The translations under genes were made by a program, and so were the position numbers. A DNA stretch of 64,000 nucleotides from JALNZF01 sp964447405 (GTDB lineage: Bacteria > Nitrospirota > UBA9217). The stretch covers positions 1 to 64,000 of the forward strand of contig CAYUSP010000009.1 of NCBI GenBank assembly GCA_964447405.1. Direction: 5' to 3'. The notes below the pieces were generated by a model, which was not told the DNA's origin, did no database searches, and saw only the letters and a list, made by a program, of their open reading frames with translations. Shown here one piece after another: positions 16,980-25,695 of this stretch (the first letter of the stretch is position 1; each line of letters begins with the position of its first letter).

Positions 16980-17909
16980 ATGAACGCAGTCCAGACCGAA
17001 GTCCTGCTTCAGACACTCATCTCCGGCATCCTGCTCGGCGGCCTCTACGCGTTGATCGCACTCGGCATGACCATCATCATGGGCGTCATGAAGATCATCA
17101 ACCTCGCGCACGGCGAGCTGATGATGGTCGGCATGTACATAGCCTATGTCCTGTTCGCGTGGCTCCATATCGACCCCTATCTCTCGATCCTCATCGCGGC
17201 GCCGGCGCTTTTCCTGCTGGGCGTTGCAATTCAGAAATACCTTATCAACCCGGTCCTTCGCGTCGAGGCCATCATTCCCGAGAACCAGGTGATCCTGACC
17301 GTAGGCATCGGCATGGTGCTCGCGAACCTGGCGACTATCATTTTTCAGTCCGATTACCGCCAGACGCCTGTTTCCTACGGCACCAAGGCCTGGTATTTGC
17401 GAGACTATTGGAAGGACGCACCTGTGGATATTTCCCTGTCTCTACCCTGGACCGTATCCTTTACCGTGGCCCTGCTGATCACCGGCGGGCTCTGGTTCTT
17501 CCTTACCAAGACCGATATGGGGAAGTCTATCCGTGCCACAGCGCAGGACCTGGACGCTGCACAGCTCATGGGCGTGAATGTTGAACGCATGCGTGTCATC
17601 ACTTTCGGCCTGGGATCGTCCCTCGTCGGAGCAGCCGGATGCCTCTTCATCCCGATCTACTATATCTACCCTGATATCGGTGGCCAGTTCACCCTGATCT
17701 CGTTCGTCATCACAATCCTGGGGGGCCTGGGCTCGACAGTCGGCGCAATCCTCGGCGGCCTGATCCTGGGGCTCTTCGAGTCACTCACAGCCACCTACAT
17801 CGGCATGGGCTGGGCGCCCGTCGGTCGGTTCGTCATCTTCGTCGCGGTGCTCATCTTCATTCCCGGCGGCGTGGCGTCGCTCATTAGGAGCAGAAAGTTG
17901 GGGAAGTGA
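16980..17909 (+). CDS. livH: Branched-chain amino acid ABC transporter permease LivH
   Basis: The protein (309 residues) is an inner-membrane permease with about eight hydrophobic segments and the LivH hallmark GGLYALIALGMTIIMGVMKI followed by NLAHGELMMVG. The EAA-like cytoplasmic loop for ATPase contact is around RATAQDLDAAQLMGVN. It pairs with LivM and the LivG/LivF ATPases. The start at ATG 16980 has only a weak GGTGATCC ribosome site. It is separated from livK by a repeat-filled 101-base gap. Confidence 0.95.
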   Translation: MNAVQTEVLLQTLISGILLGGLYALIALGMTIIMGVMKIINLAHGELMMVGMYIAYVLFAWLHIDPYLSILIAAPALFLLGVAIQKYLINPVLRVEAIIPENQVILTVGIGMVLANLATIIFQSDYRQTPVSYGTKAWYLRDYWKDAPVDISLSLPWTVSFTVALLITGGLWFFLTKTDMGKSIRATAQDLDAAQLMGVNVERMRVITFGLGSSLVGAAGCLFIPIYYIYPDIGGQFTLISFVITILGGLGSTVGAILGGLILGLFESLTATYIGMGWAPVGRFVIFVAVLIFIPGGVASLIRSRKLGK

Positions 17910-17914
17910 AAGAA

Positions 17915-18030
17915 GTGTCGGAGTGTCAGAGTATCATGGTGTCAGAATAACGGAATGAAACTTCAATCAAGTGCTCCTTTACTCCTTTACTCCTTGACAC
18001 TTTGACACGCTGACACTCTGATTCTTTGAC
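17915..18030. repeat. Word-type inverted repeat between livH and livM
   Basis: The left arm 17915-17946 (GTGTCGGAGTGTCAGAGT, GTGTCAGA) faces a right arm 17977-18030 (TTGACACGCTGACACTCTG). The words are GTGTCAGAG-like, different from the repeat before livH, so two unrelated elements occupy neighbouring gaps in one operon. Confidence 0.8.
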
Positions 18031-18040
18031 GCACTAAAGC

Positions 18041-18982
18041 ATGAAAAAATATCTCACCTACATAATTCTCACACTCCTCGCCCTCCTGCCTCTCCTGGGC
18101 CTGAGCAGCTACATGATGCACATTTTGATCCTCGTCATCATGTGGTCCGTCATCGGCATGGCCTGGAATCTCCTCTCCGGCTACTGCGGCCAGGTATCGT
18201 TCGGCCACGCCGCCTTCTTCGGTGTCGGGGCCTACACTGCCGGCATGCTCTACACAAAACTCGGTATCTCAGCCTGGTGGGGCTTCCCGGCCAGCGTATT
18301 CGTAGTATCCCTCTTCGCCCTGGGAATCGGCTACATCTGCCTCAGGCTTCGTGGCCCCTACTTCGCCCTGGCCACGCTTTCCATGGGCGTGATCTTCCGC
18401 ATTGTTGCGGAGAACCTTGTCGGCGTCACCGGCGGCGACCTCGGCATCATGCTGCGGGAACGCACCTGGGTTGACAAGACCTGGTATTTCTATATCATCC
18501 TGGTCATTGCAGCGGCGACCTATTATCTGGTTCGCAAGGTCATCGAATCCAAACTCGGCTACTACTTCGTCGCCATCCGGGAGGACCAGGACGCGGCCGA
18601 ATCCCTCGGGATCAACACCACAAAATACAAGACCATCGCGCTCATCCTGAGCGCAGGTATTACCGGTTTTGCCGGGGTCTTTTACACCAACTATATGGGC
18701 TACATCGACCCCAAGGTCGTTTTCGCCCTCCATGACATCTCGATCATCGCCATCATGGTCGTGATGGTCGGCGGCGCGGCAACGTACTGGGGCCCGGTCG
18801 TAGGCGCCGGCATCATGGTGCTCCTGGCTGAGATGATCCGCTCCATCCCCAAGCTCGGCACAGCGCACCACACCTTCTTCGGCATCCTGTTGATCGTCAT
18901 CATCATCTTCCTGCCCAACGGCATCGTCGGAGATTTCGCGAAGATCCGGAAGCTCTTCGGTCCGCGGAGGGCTAAAGCATGA
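18041..18982 (+). CDS. livM: Branched-chain amino acid ABC transporter permease LivM
   Basis: LivM (313 residues) is the second channel subunit, with about eight to ten hydrophobic segments. Family motifs are NLLSGYCGQVSFGHAAFFGV near residues 45-65 and AIREDQDAAESLGINT, the ATPase-contacting loop. The C-terminus (GIVGDFAKIRKLFGPRRAKA) is cytoplasmic and basic. The stop overlaps the livG start by four bases (ATGA type), so translation of livM and livG is probably coupled. Confidence 0.95.
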   Translation: MKKYLTYIILTLLALLPLLGLSSYMMHILILVIMWSVIGMAWNLLSGYCGQVSFGHAAFFGVGAYTAGMLYTKLGISAWWGFPASVFVVSLFALGIGYICLRLRGPYFALATLSMGVIFRIVAENLVGVTGGDLGIMLRERTWVDKTWYFYIILVIAAATYYLVRKVIESKLGYYFVAIREDQDAAESLGINTTKYKTIALILSAGITGFAGVFYTNYMGYIDPKVVFALHDISIIAIMVVMVGGAATYWGPVVGAGIMVLLAEMIRSIPKLGTAHHTFFGILLIVIIIFLPNGIVGDFAKIRKLFGPRRAKA

Positions 18983-19701
18983 GCCTCCTCGAGGTCAAGA
19001 AGGTCTCCCGCTTCTTCGGCGGCCTCGTGGCGGTTAAGGACGTCTCTTTCGAGGTCAAGAAGGGAGAGATCCTTGCCCTCATCGGCCCGAACGGCGCCGG
19101 CAAAACAACTCTTTTCAATGTGGTAAATGGCTTCTACGCGCCGTCGCGCGGCGAGGTCCTGTTCCGGGGTGAACGCATCTCCGGCCTCAAGCCTCACCAG
19201 ATCTGCCAGCGCGGCATGGCGCGGACATTTCAGGTCGTGAAGCCCCTTCAGCGCATGTCAGTGCTCGACAATGTCATTGCTTCGGCGTTCCTGCGGGCGA
19301 AGAACAAATCGGAAGCGGAAGAGATCGCGGGCGAAGTGCTGGACTTTTCCGGCCTCTCCCCGGACCGCGACGTGATCTCGAAAGGCTTGCCCCTGGGAAA
19401 ACGCAAGCGGCTTGAGATCGCGCGGGCGCTGGCTACGCAGCCCGAGCTGCTGCTCCTGGACGAGTCCTTCGCGGGGTTGAATCCCTCTGAGTTGGAAGAG
19501 TCCATCGGCATCATCAGGAAGATCAAAGACCGCGGAATCACCATTATGATCATTGAGCATCATATCAAAGTCATTATGTCAATCTCGGACCGCATTGTAG
19601 TTCTGAACTACGGAGAAAAGATCGCGGAAGGCACTCCCGCTGAGACAGGGAGAAATCCCCTCGTGATAGAGGCCTATTTGGGAGAAGCGCCAGGTGCTTG
19701 A
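18979..19701 (+). CDS. livG: Branched-chain amino acid ABC transporter ATPase LivG
   Basis: The 240-residue ATPase drives uptake together with LivF. Walker A is GPNGAGKTT (about residues 35-43), the signature is LPLGKRKRLEIARAL in place of a classic LSGGQ, and Walker B is LLLLDESFAGL. LivG proteins commonly have an LPYGxxRxLEIARAL signature, so this is family-typical. It overlaps livM by four bases and livF by eight, consistent with a tightly coupled operon. Confidence 0.95.
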   Translation: MSLLEVKKVSRFFGGLVAVKDVSFEVKKGEILALIGPNGAGKTTLFNVVNGFYAPSRGEVLFRGERISGLKPHQICQRGMARTFQVVKPLQRMSVLDNVIASAFLRAKNKSEAEEIAGEVLDFSGLSPDRDVISKGLPLGKRKRLEIARALATQPELLLLDESFAGLNPSELEESIGIIRKIKDRGITIMIIEHHIKVIMSISDRIVVLNYGEKIAEGTPAETGRNPLVIEAYLGEAPGA

Positions 19702-20398
19702 GGTACGGAACATAGACGTGTCCTACGGTGATGTGCAGGTGATCTGGGACATTTCCTTTGATGTGCAGCAGGGCGAGGTGGTCGCGCTCATCGGGGCGAA
19801 TGGCGCGGGAAAATCCACGACGCTTAAGACCGTGTCAGGCCTTCTGCGGCCGCGGAAGGGATCGGTTTTATTCAATGGAGAGGACCTCGTACGTGTGGAA
19901 GCTTATCACCGGATTGACCGCGGTATGGCACTCTGCCCCGAGGCTCGGCGGCTCTTCGTGGAAATGACCATTGAGGAGAACCTGGACATGGGTTCGATTC
20001 GCGGAGAGGCGAAGCAAAAGCGCGCTCAGACGAAGGAAATGGTCTTCGGGCTCTTCCCCCGCCTGAAAGAACGGCGGCGCCAGCTCGCCGGCACTCTGTC
20101 CGGCGGCGAGCAGCAGATGGTGGCCATCGGCCGAGGGCTCATGTCGCTCCCCAAACTTATGATGTTCGATGAACCGTCGCTGGGCCTTGCGCCCATCCTG
20201 GTGCGAGAGATCTTCGATGTGATCAAAAAGATCCGCCAGGAAGGCGCCACGGTTTTGATCGTGGAGCAGAATGTGAAGCAGACCCTCGCCATCGCGGACC
20301 GGGCCTATGTCCTCGAGCACGGGCAGGTGTCCATGCAGGGGAAAGGACAGGACCTGCTGAACGATCCGCATGTGCAGGCTGCGTATCTGGGAATGTAA
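19694..20398 (+). CDS. livF: Branched-chain amino acid ABC transporter ATPase LivF
   Basis: LivF (234 residues) starts at GTG 19694 inside the end of livG. Walker A is GANGAGKSTTLK, the signature LSGGEQQMVAIGRGLM, and Walker B LMMFDEPSLGLAP. The protein contains the LivF-type PEARRLFVEMTIEENL block. It completes the K-H-M-G-F transporter; the gene order is the common one. No regulator gene is adjacent. Confidence 0.95.
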   Translation: MLEVRNIDVSYGDVQVIWDISFDVQQGEVVALIGANGAGKSTTLKTVSGLLRPRKGSVLFNGEDLVRVEAYHRIDRGMALCPEARRLFVEMTIEENLDMGSIRGEAKQKRAQTKEMVFGLFPRLKERRRQLAGTLSGGEQQMVAIGRGLMSLPKLMMFDEPSLGLAPILVREIFDVIKKIRQEGATVLIVEQNVKQTLAIADRAYVLEHGQVSMQGKGQDLLNDPHVQAAYLGM

Positions 20399-20410
20399 TG
20401 AATCAGGCAC

Positions 20411-20473
20411 AGGGGTCAAGCAGCATGGCTTGATGAATTCCTTGCCCCATGCTACTTGCTCCATGCTACATGC
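20411..20473. repeat. Word-type inverted repeat after livF
   Basis: The left arm 20411-20432 (AGGGGTCAAGCAGCATGGC) opposes the right arm 20441-20473 (CTTGCCCCATGCTACTTGC, CCATGCTACATGC). The arms are imperfect complements with a very short loop. It may end or attenuate the liv transcript. Confidence 0.7.
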
Positions 20474-20494
20474 TTCTTCACCGGAGGTTACGCC

Positions 20495-21139
20495 ATGTTC
20501 GTATCAGACTGGATGACCAAAAAGGTATATACCGAGGATGCGGATAACTATCTGTCGGATGCCATTGCTGTGATGAAGGAAAAGAACATCAAGCACCTGC
20601 CTATTGTCAAAGGCGACAGGGTGAAAGGGATCCTATCCGACCGCGACATCAAGGAGTACAGCCCGTCCAAGGCTTCGGCCCTCGACATCTATGAATTGCA
20701 CTACCTGCTTGCCAAAACGAAAATCAAGGACGTGATGAGAACAAAGGTGATCACGACCTCGTCCGATACACCCATTGAAGAAGCTGCCATGGTCATGCTG
20801 GACAAAAGCCTCGGATGCCTCCCGGTGCTGGATGATAATTGTCTCTGCGGCATCATCTCGGATAAGGACATCTTCCGCGCGCTGGTGGACATCACGGGTG
20901 CACGGCACGGCGGTAATCGCATCTGTGTCACGATCGAGGACCGACCTGGATCCATCCGGGAGGTAGCCGACATCATCCGGAAACATGACTACCGGCTTCA
21001 GGGAGTGCTTACGTCGTATGAAGGCATGAAACAGGGATACCGCAGGGTGGTTATCCGGACTTCGGGAAAAGGCAATTTCACTGGATTGAAGTCCGATATC
21101 GAGAAAACATATCGAGTTTGCAGCATCATTAAGGGTTAA
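20495..21139 (+). CDS. CBS-pair and ACT domain protein
   Basis: The 214-residue cytoplasmic protein has two CBS domains (about residues 1-60 and 75-135; SDWMTKKVYTEDADNYLSD, KDVMRTKVITTSSDTPIEE). An ACT domain follows (about 142-214; VTIEDRPGSIREVADIIRKH). CBS pairs bind adenosyl nucleotides and ACT domains bind amino acids, so it is likely a ligand-responsive regulator or acetoin-utilisation AcuB-like protein. Its position directly after the amino acid transporter is suggestive only. ATG 20495 is chosen because CCGGAGG lies upstream; the longer frame from 20456 is less likely. Confidence 0.85.
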   Translation: MFVSDWMTKKVYTEDADNYLSDAIAVMKEKNIKHLPIVKGDRVKGILSDRDIKEYSPSKASALDIYELHYLLAKTKIKDVMRTKVITTSSDTPIEEAAMVMLDKSLGCLPVLDDNCLCGIISDKDIFRALVDITGARHGGNRICVTIEDRPGSIREVADIIRKHDYRLQGVLTSYEGMKQGYRRVVIRTSGKGNFTGLKSDIEKTYRVCSIIKG

Positions 21140-21152
21140 CAGGGTTTCGTTC

Positions 21153-21704
21153 TCAGCGGAACATCCTGCCCTGCCGATCAAGGGGAGGGTCTTTCACCAC
21201 AGGTTGCCCTTGTTGCATGGTTTCTCTCTTCCTGATCACTTCGAAGTTGCAAATGATCACATCAGGTTCGCCCGCGTTGTCCCGCATGAGCCCTTCCTTT
21301 GAATCAACTGCCAGAAGAGCGTCACTCAGCTTGAGCAGCGATCCGTCATATCCCGCAACCGCGCGATCGTGTTTCCCGGATGCCTGGCGGCCTGTGCCTC
21401 ATCCATGATGTCTTACACTCTGCCTTTGCCAGTTCCTTTGGCGTGTAGAGAGCGTCCTCAGACTGCGACACCCGCTCATCAGGACCGTTGTAAAAGTCGC
21501 GAATCGATAGGTAGTTGTGGTCCTTCCTCTCCCGGGACCAGGTTGCCGTCATTGTCCACCGAATGGCCAAGCAAAGGTGTCTTCAGCCAGCGCTCGGGAA
21601 GAAAATAATCGATCATACGCGCGTTGATGGTCGCGACTGTCAGTTTGGCACGAGTTCGCAATGCTCGTGAGAAAACTCATTCAGATAATCGGCCAGGATA
21701 GGAT
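21153..21704 (-). pseudogene. Decayed gene remnant of unknown family
   Basis: Immediately after the pckG stop, protein-like sequence runs on in at least three frames. A first piece (21640-21704) reads DPILADYLNEFSHEHCEL and hits TGA. A second (about 21510-21650) includes RMIDYFLPERWLKTPLLGHS and DNDGNLVPGE. A third (about 21400-21510) includes NYLSIRDFYNGPDE and ALYTPKELAKAE. A fourth (21153-about 21350) includes GYDGSLLKLSDALLAVDSKE and PDVIICNFEVIRKRE. The order is consistent with one protein of about 180 residues broken by frameshifts. There is no start codon or ribosome site at its head. The family was not recognised. Alternative: several sequencing indels in a real gene. Confidence 0.6.
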
Positions 21705-23492
21705 CTACCCCAGCCTCTTCCGCATTTCCGCGAACTGACTCCTGAGTCGGTTCGGCAGACGATTGCCGAAGATGGCGAAGTGCTTTTCGATATCCGGCAT
21801 CTCCGCCTTCCATTCCGCAAGATCAACCTTAATCAGCGCCTTCACATTCGCTGATGGGATGTCGAGGCCGGAGAGGTCGAGGTCACCATCTTTCGGCATG
21901 AGGCCGATGGGCGTTTCTTGTGCTCCCTTTTTGCCGTCCACACGCTCACACATCCATTTGAGCACGCGGCTGTTGTCGCTGAATCCGGGCCACAGAAACC
22001 TGCCTTCCGCACTCTTTCGGAACCAGTTCACATAAAAGATCCTCGGTGCTTGTGAGCCCAACCGGTCGCCCATGGCGAGCCAGTGCTGAAAGTAGTCACC
22101 CATGTGATAGCCGCAGAACGGCTTCATGGCAAAAGGATCGCGCCTGAGATTTCCGACTGCGCCGATATTTGCGGACGTGGTCTCCGATGCTGCGGTTGCA
22201 CCGAGGAACACACCATGGTCCCAGGAATAGGCCTCGTACACGAGCGGAACCACGCTGCTCCGGCGGCCGCCGAAGATGAATATGTCGATGGGCACTCCTT
22301 CCGGATTCTCCCAATCCGGGCAGATGACCGGGCACTGCCTTGCTGGTACGGTGAAGCGCGCGTTCGGATGGGCGGCATCATCCTTGCTCGCCGGCAGCCA
22401 GTCGCGGCCCTTCCAATCGATGACATGCGCGGGTGCGTCTTCGGTCATCCCCTCCCACCAGATATCGCCGTCGTCTGTCAGTGCGCAGTTCGTGAATATG
22501 ACGTTCTCCCTCAGCGTATCCATGGCCATGGGATTGGTATCATACGACGTGCCGGGAGCAACGCCGAAAAAACCCGCCTCGGGATTGATGGCATGGAGCC
22601 TGCCGTCGCTGTGGATCTTCATCCAGGCGATGTCGTCACCGATGCACTCGCATTTCCAACCTTGCAGGGATGGCCGCATCATGGCAAGGTTCGTCTTTCC
22701 GCATGCGGAAGGAAATGCGGCGGCCAGGTGATAGCGCCTGCCTTCCGGATTGGTCAGACGCAGGATCAGCATATGCTCCGCCATCCAGCCTTCTTTCCGG
22801 GCCATGTTCGATGCAATGCGCAGGGCCAGGCATTTCTTGCCAAGCAGGGCGTTTCCTCCATACCCCGATCCATAGGACCATATGAGGTTTTCTTCGGGGA
22901 AATGACTGATGTATTTTTCCTCAATGGGCGCGCTGGGCCATGGGACGTCCTTCTGCCCCGGTGCCAGGGGAGCGCCGATGGAATGCAGGCAGGGGATGAA
23001 CTCGCCTTTTGCACCGAGTACGTCGAGCACCCTGGACCCGATACGGGTCATGATGTGCATATTGCAGACAACATAGGGGCTGTCGGTCAGCTCGACCCCG
23101 ATCTTCGAAATGGACGATCCGATCGGCCCCATGGAGAAGGGGATGACGTACATCGTGCGGCCCTTCATGCAGCCCTGGTACATTCCCCGCATGGCCTTTT
23201 TAAGTTCATCCGCCTGCATCCAGTTGTTCGTGGGACCCGCCTCTTCCGGCAACGTTGTGCTGATATAAGTGCGATCCTCCACACGTGCTACGTCGCTGGG
23301 ATCGGTTCGAAACAGATAGCTGTTCGCGCGTTTTGCAAGCCGGATCGCCATACCGCGCTCCCGCATACGCTCCATCAATGCATCGTATTCCTTTTTCGAC
23401 CCATCGCACCAGGTTATGGCGTCAGGCCTGCACAGTTCAGCGACTTCACGCACCCAGCTGTTCAGCCTTTCATTATTCGAACCACTCTGCAT
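21705..23492 (-). CDS. pckG: Phosphoenolpyruvate carboxykinase (GTP)
   Basis: PckG converts oxaloacetate and GTP to PEP, CO2 and GDP, the entry step to gluconeogenesis. The 595-residue length and the sequence fit the GTP class: FPSACGKTNLAMM is the P-loop (kinase-1a), ECIGDDIAWM the metal-binding block, and PEAGFFGVAPGTSYDTNP and FIFGGRRSSVVPLVYEA are conserved. ATG 23492 is selected because a GGGGGAGA ribosome site lies about nine bases upstream; the frame extends to 23537 without a better start. With malic enzyme it provides two routes between C4 acids and C3 units. Confidence 0.95.
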   Translation of the reverse strand: MQSGSNNERLNSWVREVAELCRPDAITWCDGSKKEYDALMERMRERGMAIRLAKRANSYLFRTDPSDVARVEDRTYISTTLPEEAGPTNNWMQADELKKAMRGMYQGCMKGRTMYVIPFSMGPIGSSISKIGVELTDSPYVVCNMHIMTRIGSRVLDVLGAKGEFIPCLHSIGAPLAPGQKDVPWPSAPIEEKYISHFPEENLIWSYGSGYGGNALLGKKCLALRIASNMARKEGWMAEHMLILRLTNPEGRRYHLAAAFPSACGKTNLAMMRPSLQGWKCECIGDDIAWMKIHSDGRLHAINPEAGFFGVAPGTSYDTNPMAMDTLRENVIFTNCALTDDGDIWWEGMTEDAPAHVIDWKGRDWLPASKDDAAHPNARFTVPARQCPVICPDWENPEGVPIDIFIFGGRRSSVVPLVYEAYSWDHGVFLGATAASETTSANIGAVGNLRRDPFAMKPFCGYHMGDYFQHWLAMGDRLGSQAPRIFYVNWFRKSAEGRFLWPGFSDNSRVLKWMCERVDGKKGAQETPIGLMPKDGDLDLSGLDIPSANVKALIKVDLAEWKAEMPDIEKHFAIFGNRLPNRLRSQFAEMRKRLG

Positions 23493-23557
23493 GATTGATT
23501 CTCCCCCCCCGCTTCTCTGGTCGCATTCACGGGACACATGGTGAGCCCGGCAAAAGA

Positions 23558-23585
23558 AAAGCCCCGTGCGTTTGCGCGGGGCTTT
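23558..23585 (-). terminator. Intrinsic terminator of the OB-fold-like gene
   Basis: GCCCCGTGC (23561-23569) pairs with GCGCGGGGC (23574-23582) around a GTTT loop, flanked by AAA/TTT. Read on the minus strand it is followed by TTTTCTTTT. It separates the gene at 23612 from pckG. Confidence 0.85.
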
Positions 23586-23611
23586 CGTAACTCGTCCACA
23601 AAAGGCTGCGG

Positions 23612-24391
23612 TTAAGGCATGATGCTTGCTTTTTCCATAATCACCTCGTATTTATATCCCGCCCCGAAATCCTTGTCCTTTGATATAATCCCCTTCATGG
23701 TTACCACTTCACCCACCACAGGCAGGTCATCGGTCGTCACCACGAGGTTGTGCGTGTTCTTCTTCTGATCTCCGGTGCCGTCCTGGAGATGGACCCAGTT
23801 TGCTTTCATGATCCCTTCAGATACCTTGACAACTTTGCCTTTCACAATCACGATCTTTTTGTTCAAAGCGGACCGCTTGGCATATACATCGCCCACGGTA
23901 TAGGCGTCAATTCCGGCAGCCTTTTCCACCTTGATGTCCTTCTGTCCGGCAGTGGCTGCCGCCTTGCTGCCGGTGGCCTTCTTGCCGGTGTCCGAATGCC
24001 CGGAAGGGAGTCCACTCGCACTTTTTGGCGTTGCCGGTCCACCCGAGAAAATGATCGATTCAAAGGTCTTGTTCAACGATTTGCTCTTGAAGTTCGGCAT
24101 CTCCTGACCGGGCATGAATGAAATCTCCTGCCCAACCGCCACCTTCATCTCTGGAACCGCCACCCAGGTTTTTTTCCCTGCTTTCTCAATTTGAACGTAG
24201 GTGTAGCCCCCCGCGTCCATTGTTTCCACTACTTTACCCGACAGAGAGGAGTCCTGCGCGGCCTTGCTCTTTTCCGGTGGTGATGCCAGGGCGGATTTTT
24301 CTTTTTGCTGCGCTGCCAAGGCATTATGGCCGGACGCTGCCGGCATACAGAAGAATGCGCAGACTGTTGCAAACAGAACAATTCGTTTCAT
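23612..24391 (-). CDS. Exported protein with two OB-fold-like (NrfJ-like) segments
   Basis: The 259-residue protein has a Sec signal peptide (residues 1-26, ending near ALA). The first segment (about 48-115; SGKVVETMDAGGYTYVQIEK, VAVPEMKVAVGQEISF, MPNFKSKSLNKTF) resembles the small NrfJ-like periplasmic domain seen in anaerobic bacteria. After an Ala/Gly/Ser linker, a second segment (about 175-259; NKKIVIVKGKVVKVSEGI, WVHLQDGTGD, VTMKGIISKDKDFG) looks like a nucleic-acid-type OB fold used outside the cytoplasm. AGGAG seven bases before ATG 24391 fixes the start. Role unknown; metal, heme or ligand binding is possible. Confidence 0.7.
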   Translation of the reverse strand: MKRIVLFATVCAFFCMPAASGHNALAAQQKEKSALASPPEKSKAAQDSSLSGKVVETMDAGGYTYVQIEKAGKKTWVAVPEMKVAVGQEISFMPGQEMPNFKSKSLNKTFESIIFSGGPATPKSASGLPSGHSDTGKKATGSKAAATAGQKDIKVEKAAGIDAYTVGDVYAKRSALNKKIVIVKGKVVKVSEGIMKANWVHLQDGTGDQKKNTHNLVVTTDDLPVVGEVVTMKGIISKDKDFGAGYKYEVIMEKASIMP

Positions 24392-24503
24392 ATGTGAACT
24401 CCTGAATGGATTATTTGGATCAAGCCGATACGGCTGAACCATGCGCTGCCTGTTGTTGAACGTACGGAGTTTACTGCTTTTCTGGCAAATAATCAAGCGG
24501 GTT

Positions 24504-25634
24504 TTAGGCTGATTTGTAGAAAAGCTGGTGCGCTATGCCGCGGCTTACCAGGTAACCGACGACCTCCGCGGGTTTGAAAAACAAGCGGAGCTTCCAGGCG
24601 TTCTTCCGGGTTTTGCCGAACACCCGAGCATCGAGGCTTTCGATCAAATGCAGGATCTCATCCCGTTCCTCATCGGTAAAGTCGAACTGTTTCGCTTTTC
24701 TCGCCTCTGCCGGCGTCATGTTCCCGATCAGACGGTTTACGATGCGCTCAGCAGCGGCATAGTACGGCCGTCCGGCCGGCATATCGAAAAAGCGCGTAAC
24801 GTTCAGCAGGTGGTTCGAAATCTCCCTGACGTCAGGCAGGTCGCCGACATGCTCAAGGTTTATGCCCAGCTTTTCCGTACAAAGCGCAATGAGGTTTTTG
24901 ACCAGAATATTTGTTTGACCTTCCGGCGCGCGATTGATAATAAGCGCAGGCGTGAAGGACGCCTCGATCTCGTCGATGAGCGGCAGCAGGTCAGGCGCGG
25001 TGTCCTTGAGGCGATCCGAGAACCACTCCAGAGTAAAGCGTTTTTCGTTTTCCGGGTACTTCGACTCGGATTCGATCATTGCGGCGATTTCATCGTGCTG
25101 CTTGAAGATGTGCTGCATTTTCCTGAACAGGGCGCCTTTGATGAAGCTGTAGGCGTTCATTACCGCGCCGGGTTCGGGTGCGGTGATGACGATACCATGG
25201 TCGGATATACCGAAAAAATCCAGGGTGTTGAACTGGACACCGGCTCCCAGATCGATGATTACATAATCCGCGGGAAGGGAGCGCAGATGCCTCATCAGTT
25301 TGAGCTTCATCCAGTGCGTCGGGTTGGTCACGCCGGGGGAAAATTCCGCACCGCTGATCAACCCCAGGTTCGGCACCGGGGTTTCGATGAGAACGTTTTC
25401 GAGCGAGGGGACCTTTCCGAGAATGAAGTCGGTGATGCCGGGAGTACGGCCGAGAATCCCGAGATAGGTATGCAGGTTTGCTGCGCCGAGGTCGAGGTCC
25501 GCAAGCACGACGCTGCTTCCGCTCCTTGCAAGGACCGTCCCAAGGGCGATGGACAGGATGCTCTTGCCCACCCCCCCCTTGCCGCCGCCGACAGCGATGA
25601 TGGTGCCTGCTTTCTGTTTTGATTGCATACGCAT
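24504..25634 (-). CDS. MinD/ParA-type P-loop ATPase, FlhG-like
   Basis: This 376-residue protein begins with a deviant Walker A motif (GGGKGGVGKSILSIALG, residues about 16-32), typical of MinD/FlhG/ParA positioning ATPases. The switch blocks VVLADLDLGAANLHTYLG and DYVIIDLGAGVQFNT are clear. The C-terminal third (about 270-376) is extra and basic/hydrophobic. Such proteins place or count flagella, pili or chemosensory arrays, yet no flagellar gene is present here, so the partner is unknown. No strong ribosome site is seen; ATG 25634 or 25628 could be used. Confidence 0.8.
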   Translation of the reverse strand: MRMQSKQKAGTIIAVGGGKGGVGKSILSIALGTVLARSGSSVVLADLDLGAANLHTYLGILGRTPGITDFILGKVPSLENVLIETPVPNLGLISGAEFSPGVTNPTHWMKLKLMRHLRSLPADYVIIDLGAGVQFNTLDFFGISDHGIVITAPEPGAVMNAYSFIKGALFRKMQHIFKQHDEIAAMIESESKYPENEKRFTLEWFSDRLKDTAPDLLPLIDEIEASFTPALIINRAPEGQTNILVKNLIALCTEKLGINLEHVGDLPDVREISNHLLNVTRFFDMPAGRPYYAAAERIVNRLIGNMTPAEARKAKQFDFTDEERDEILHLIESLDARVFGKTRKNAWKLRLFFKPAEVVGYLVSRGIAHQLFYKSA

Positions 25635-25695
25635 CACTGTAACAGTTTTTCAGGCGGGTGTAAAGGATATGCTTTTTGCCGAATGCCGCTGCATG

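Noticed and set aside
21644..21662. TTGGCACGAGTTCGCA, resembling a sigma-54 promoter
   Set aside because: It lies within the decayed gene on the opposite strand with no gene downstream; a chance match is likely.
22083..23498. 471-codon plus-strand frame opposite pckG
   Set aside because: It lies fully antisense to a clear PEP carboxykinase with a P-loop; such long opposite frames arise in G+C-rich genes.
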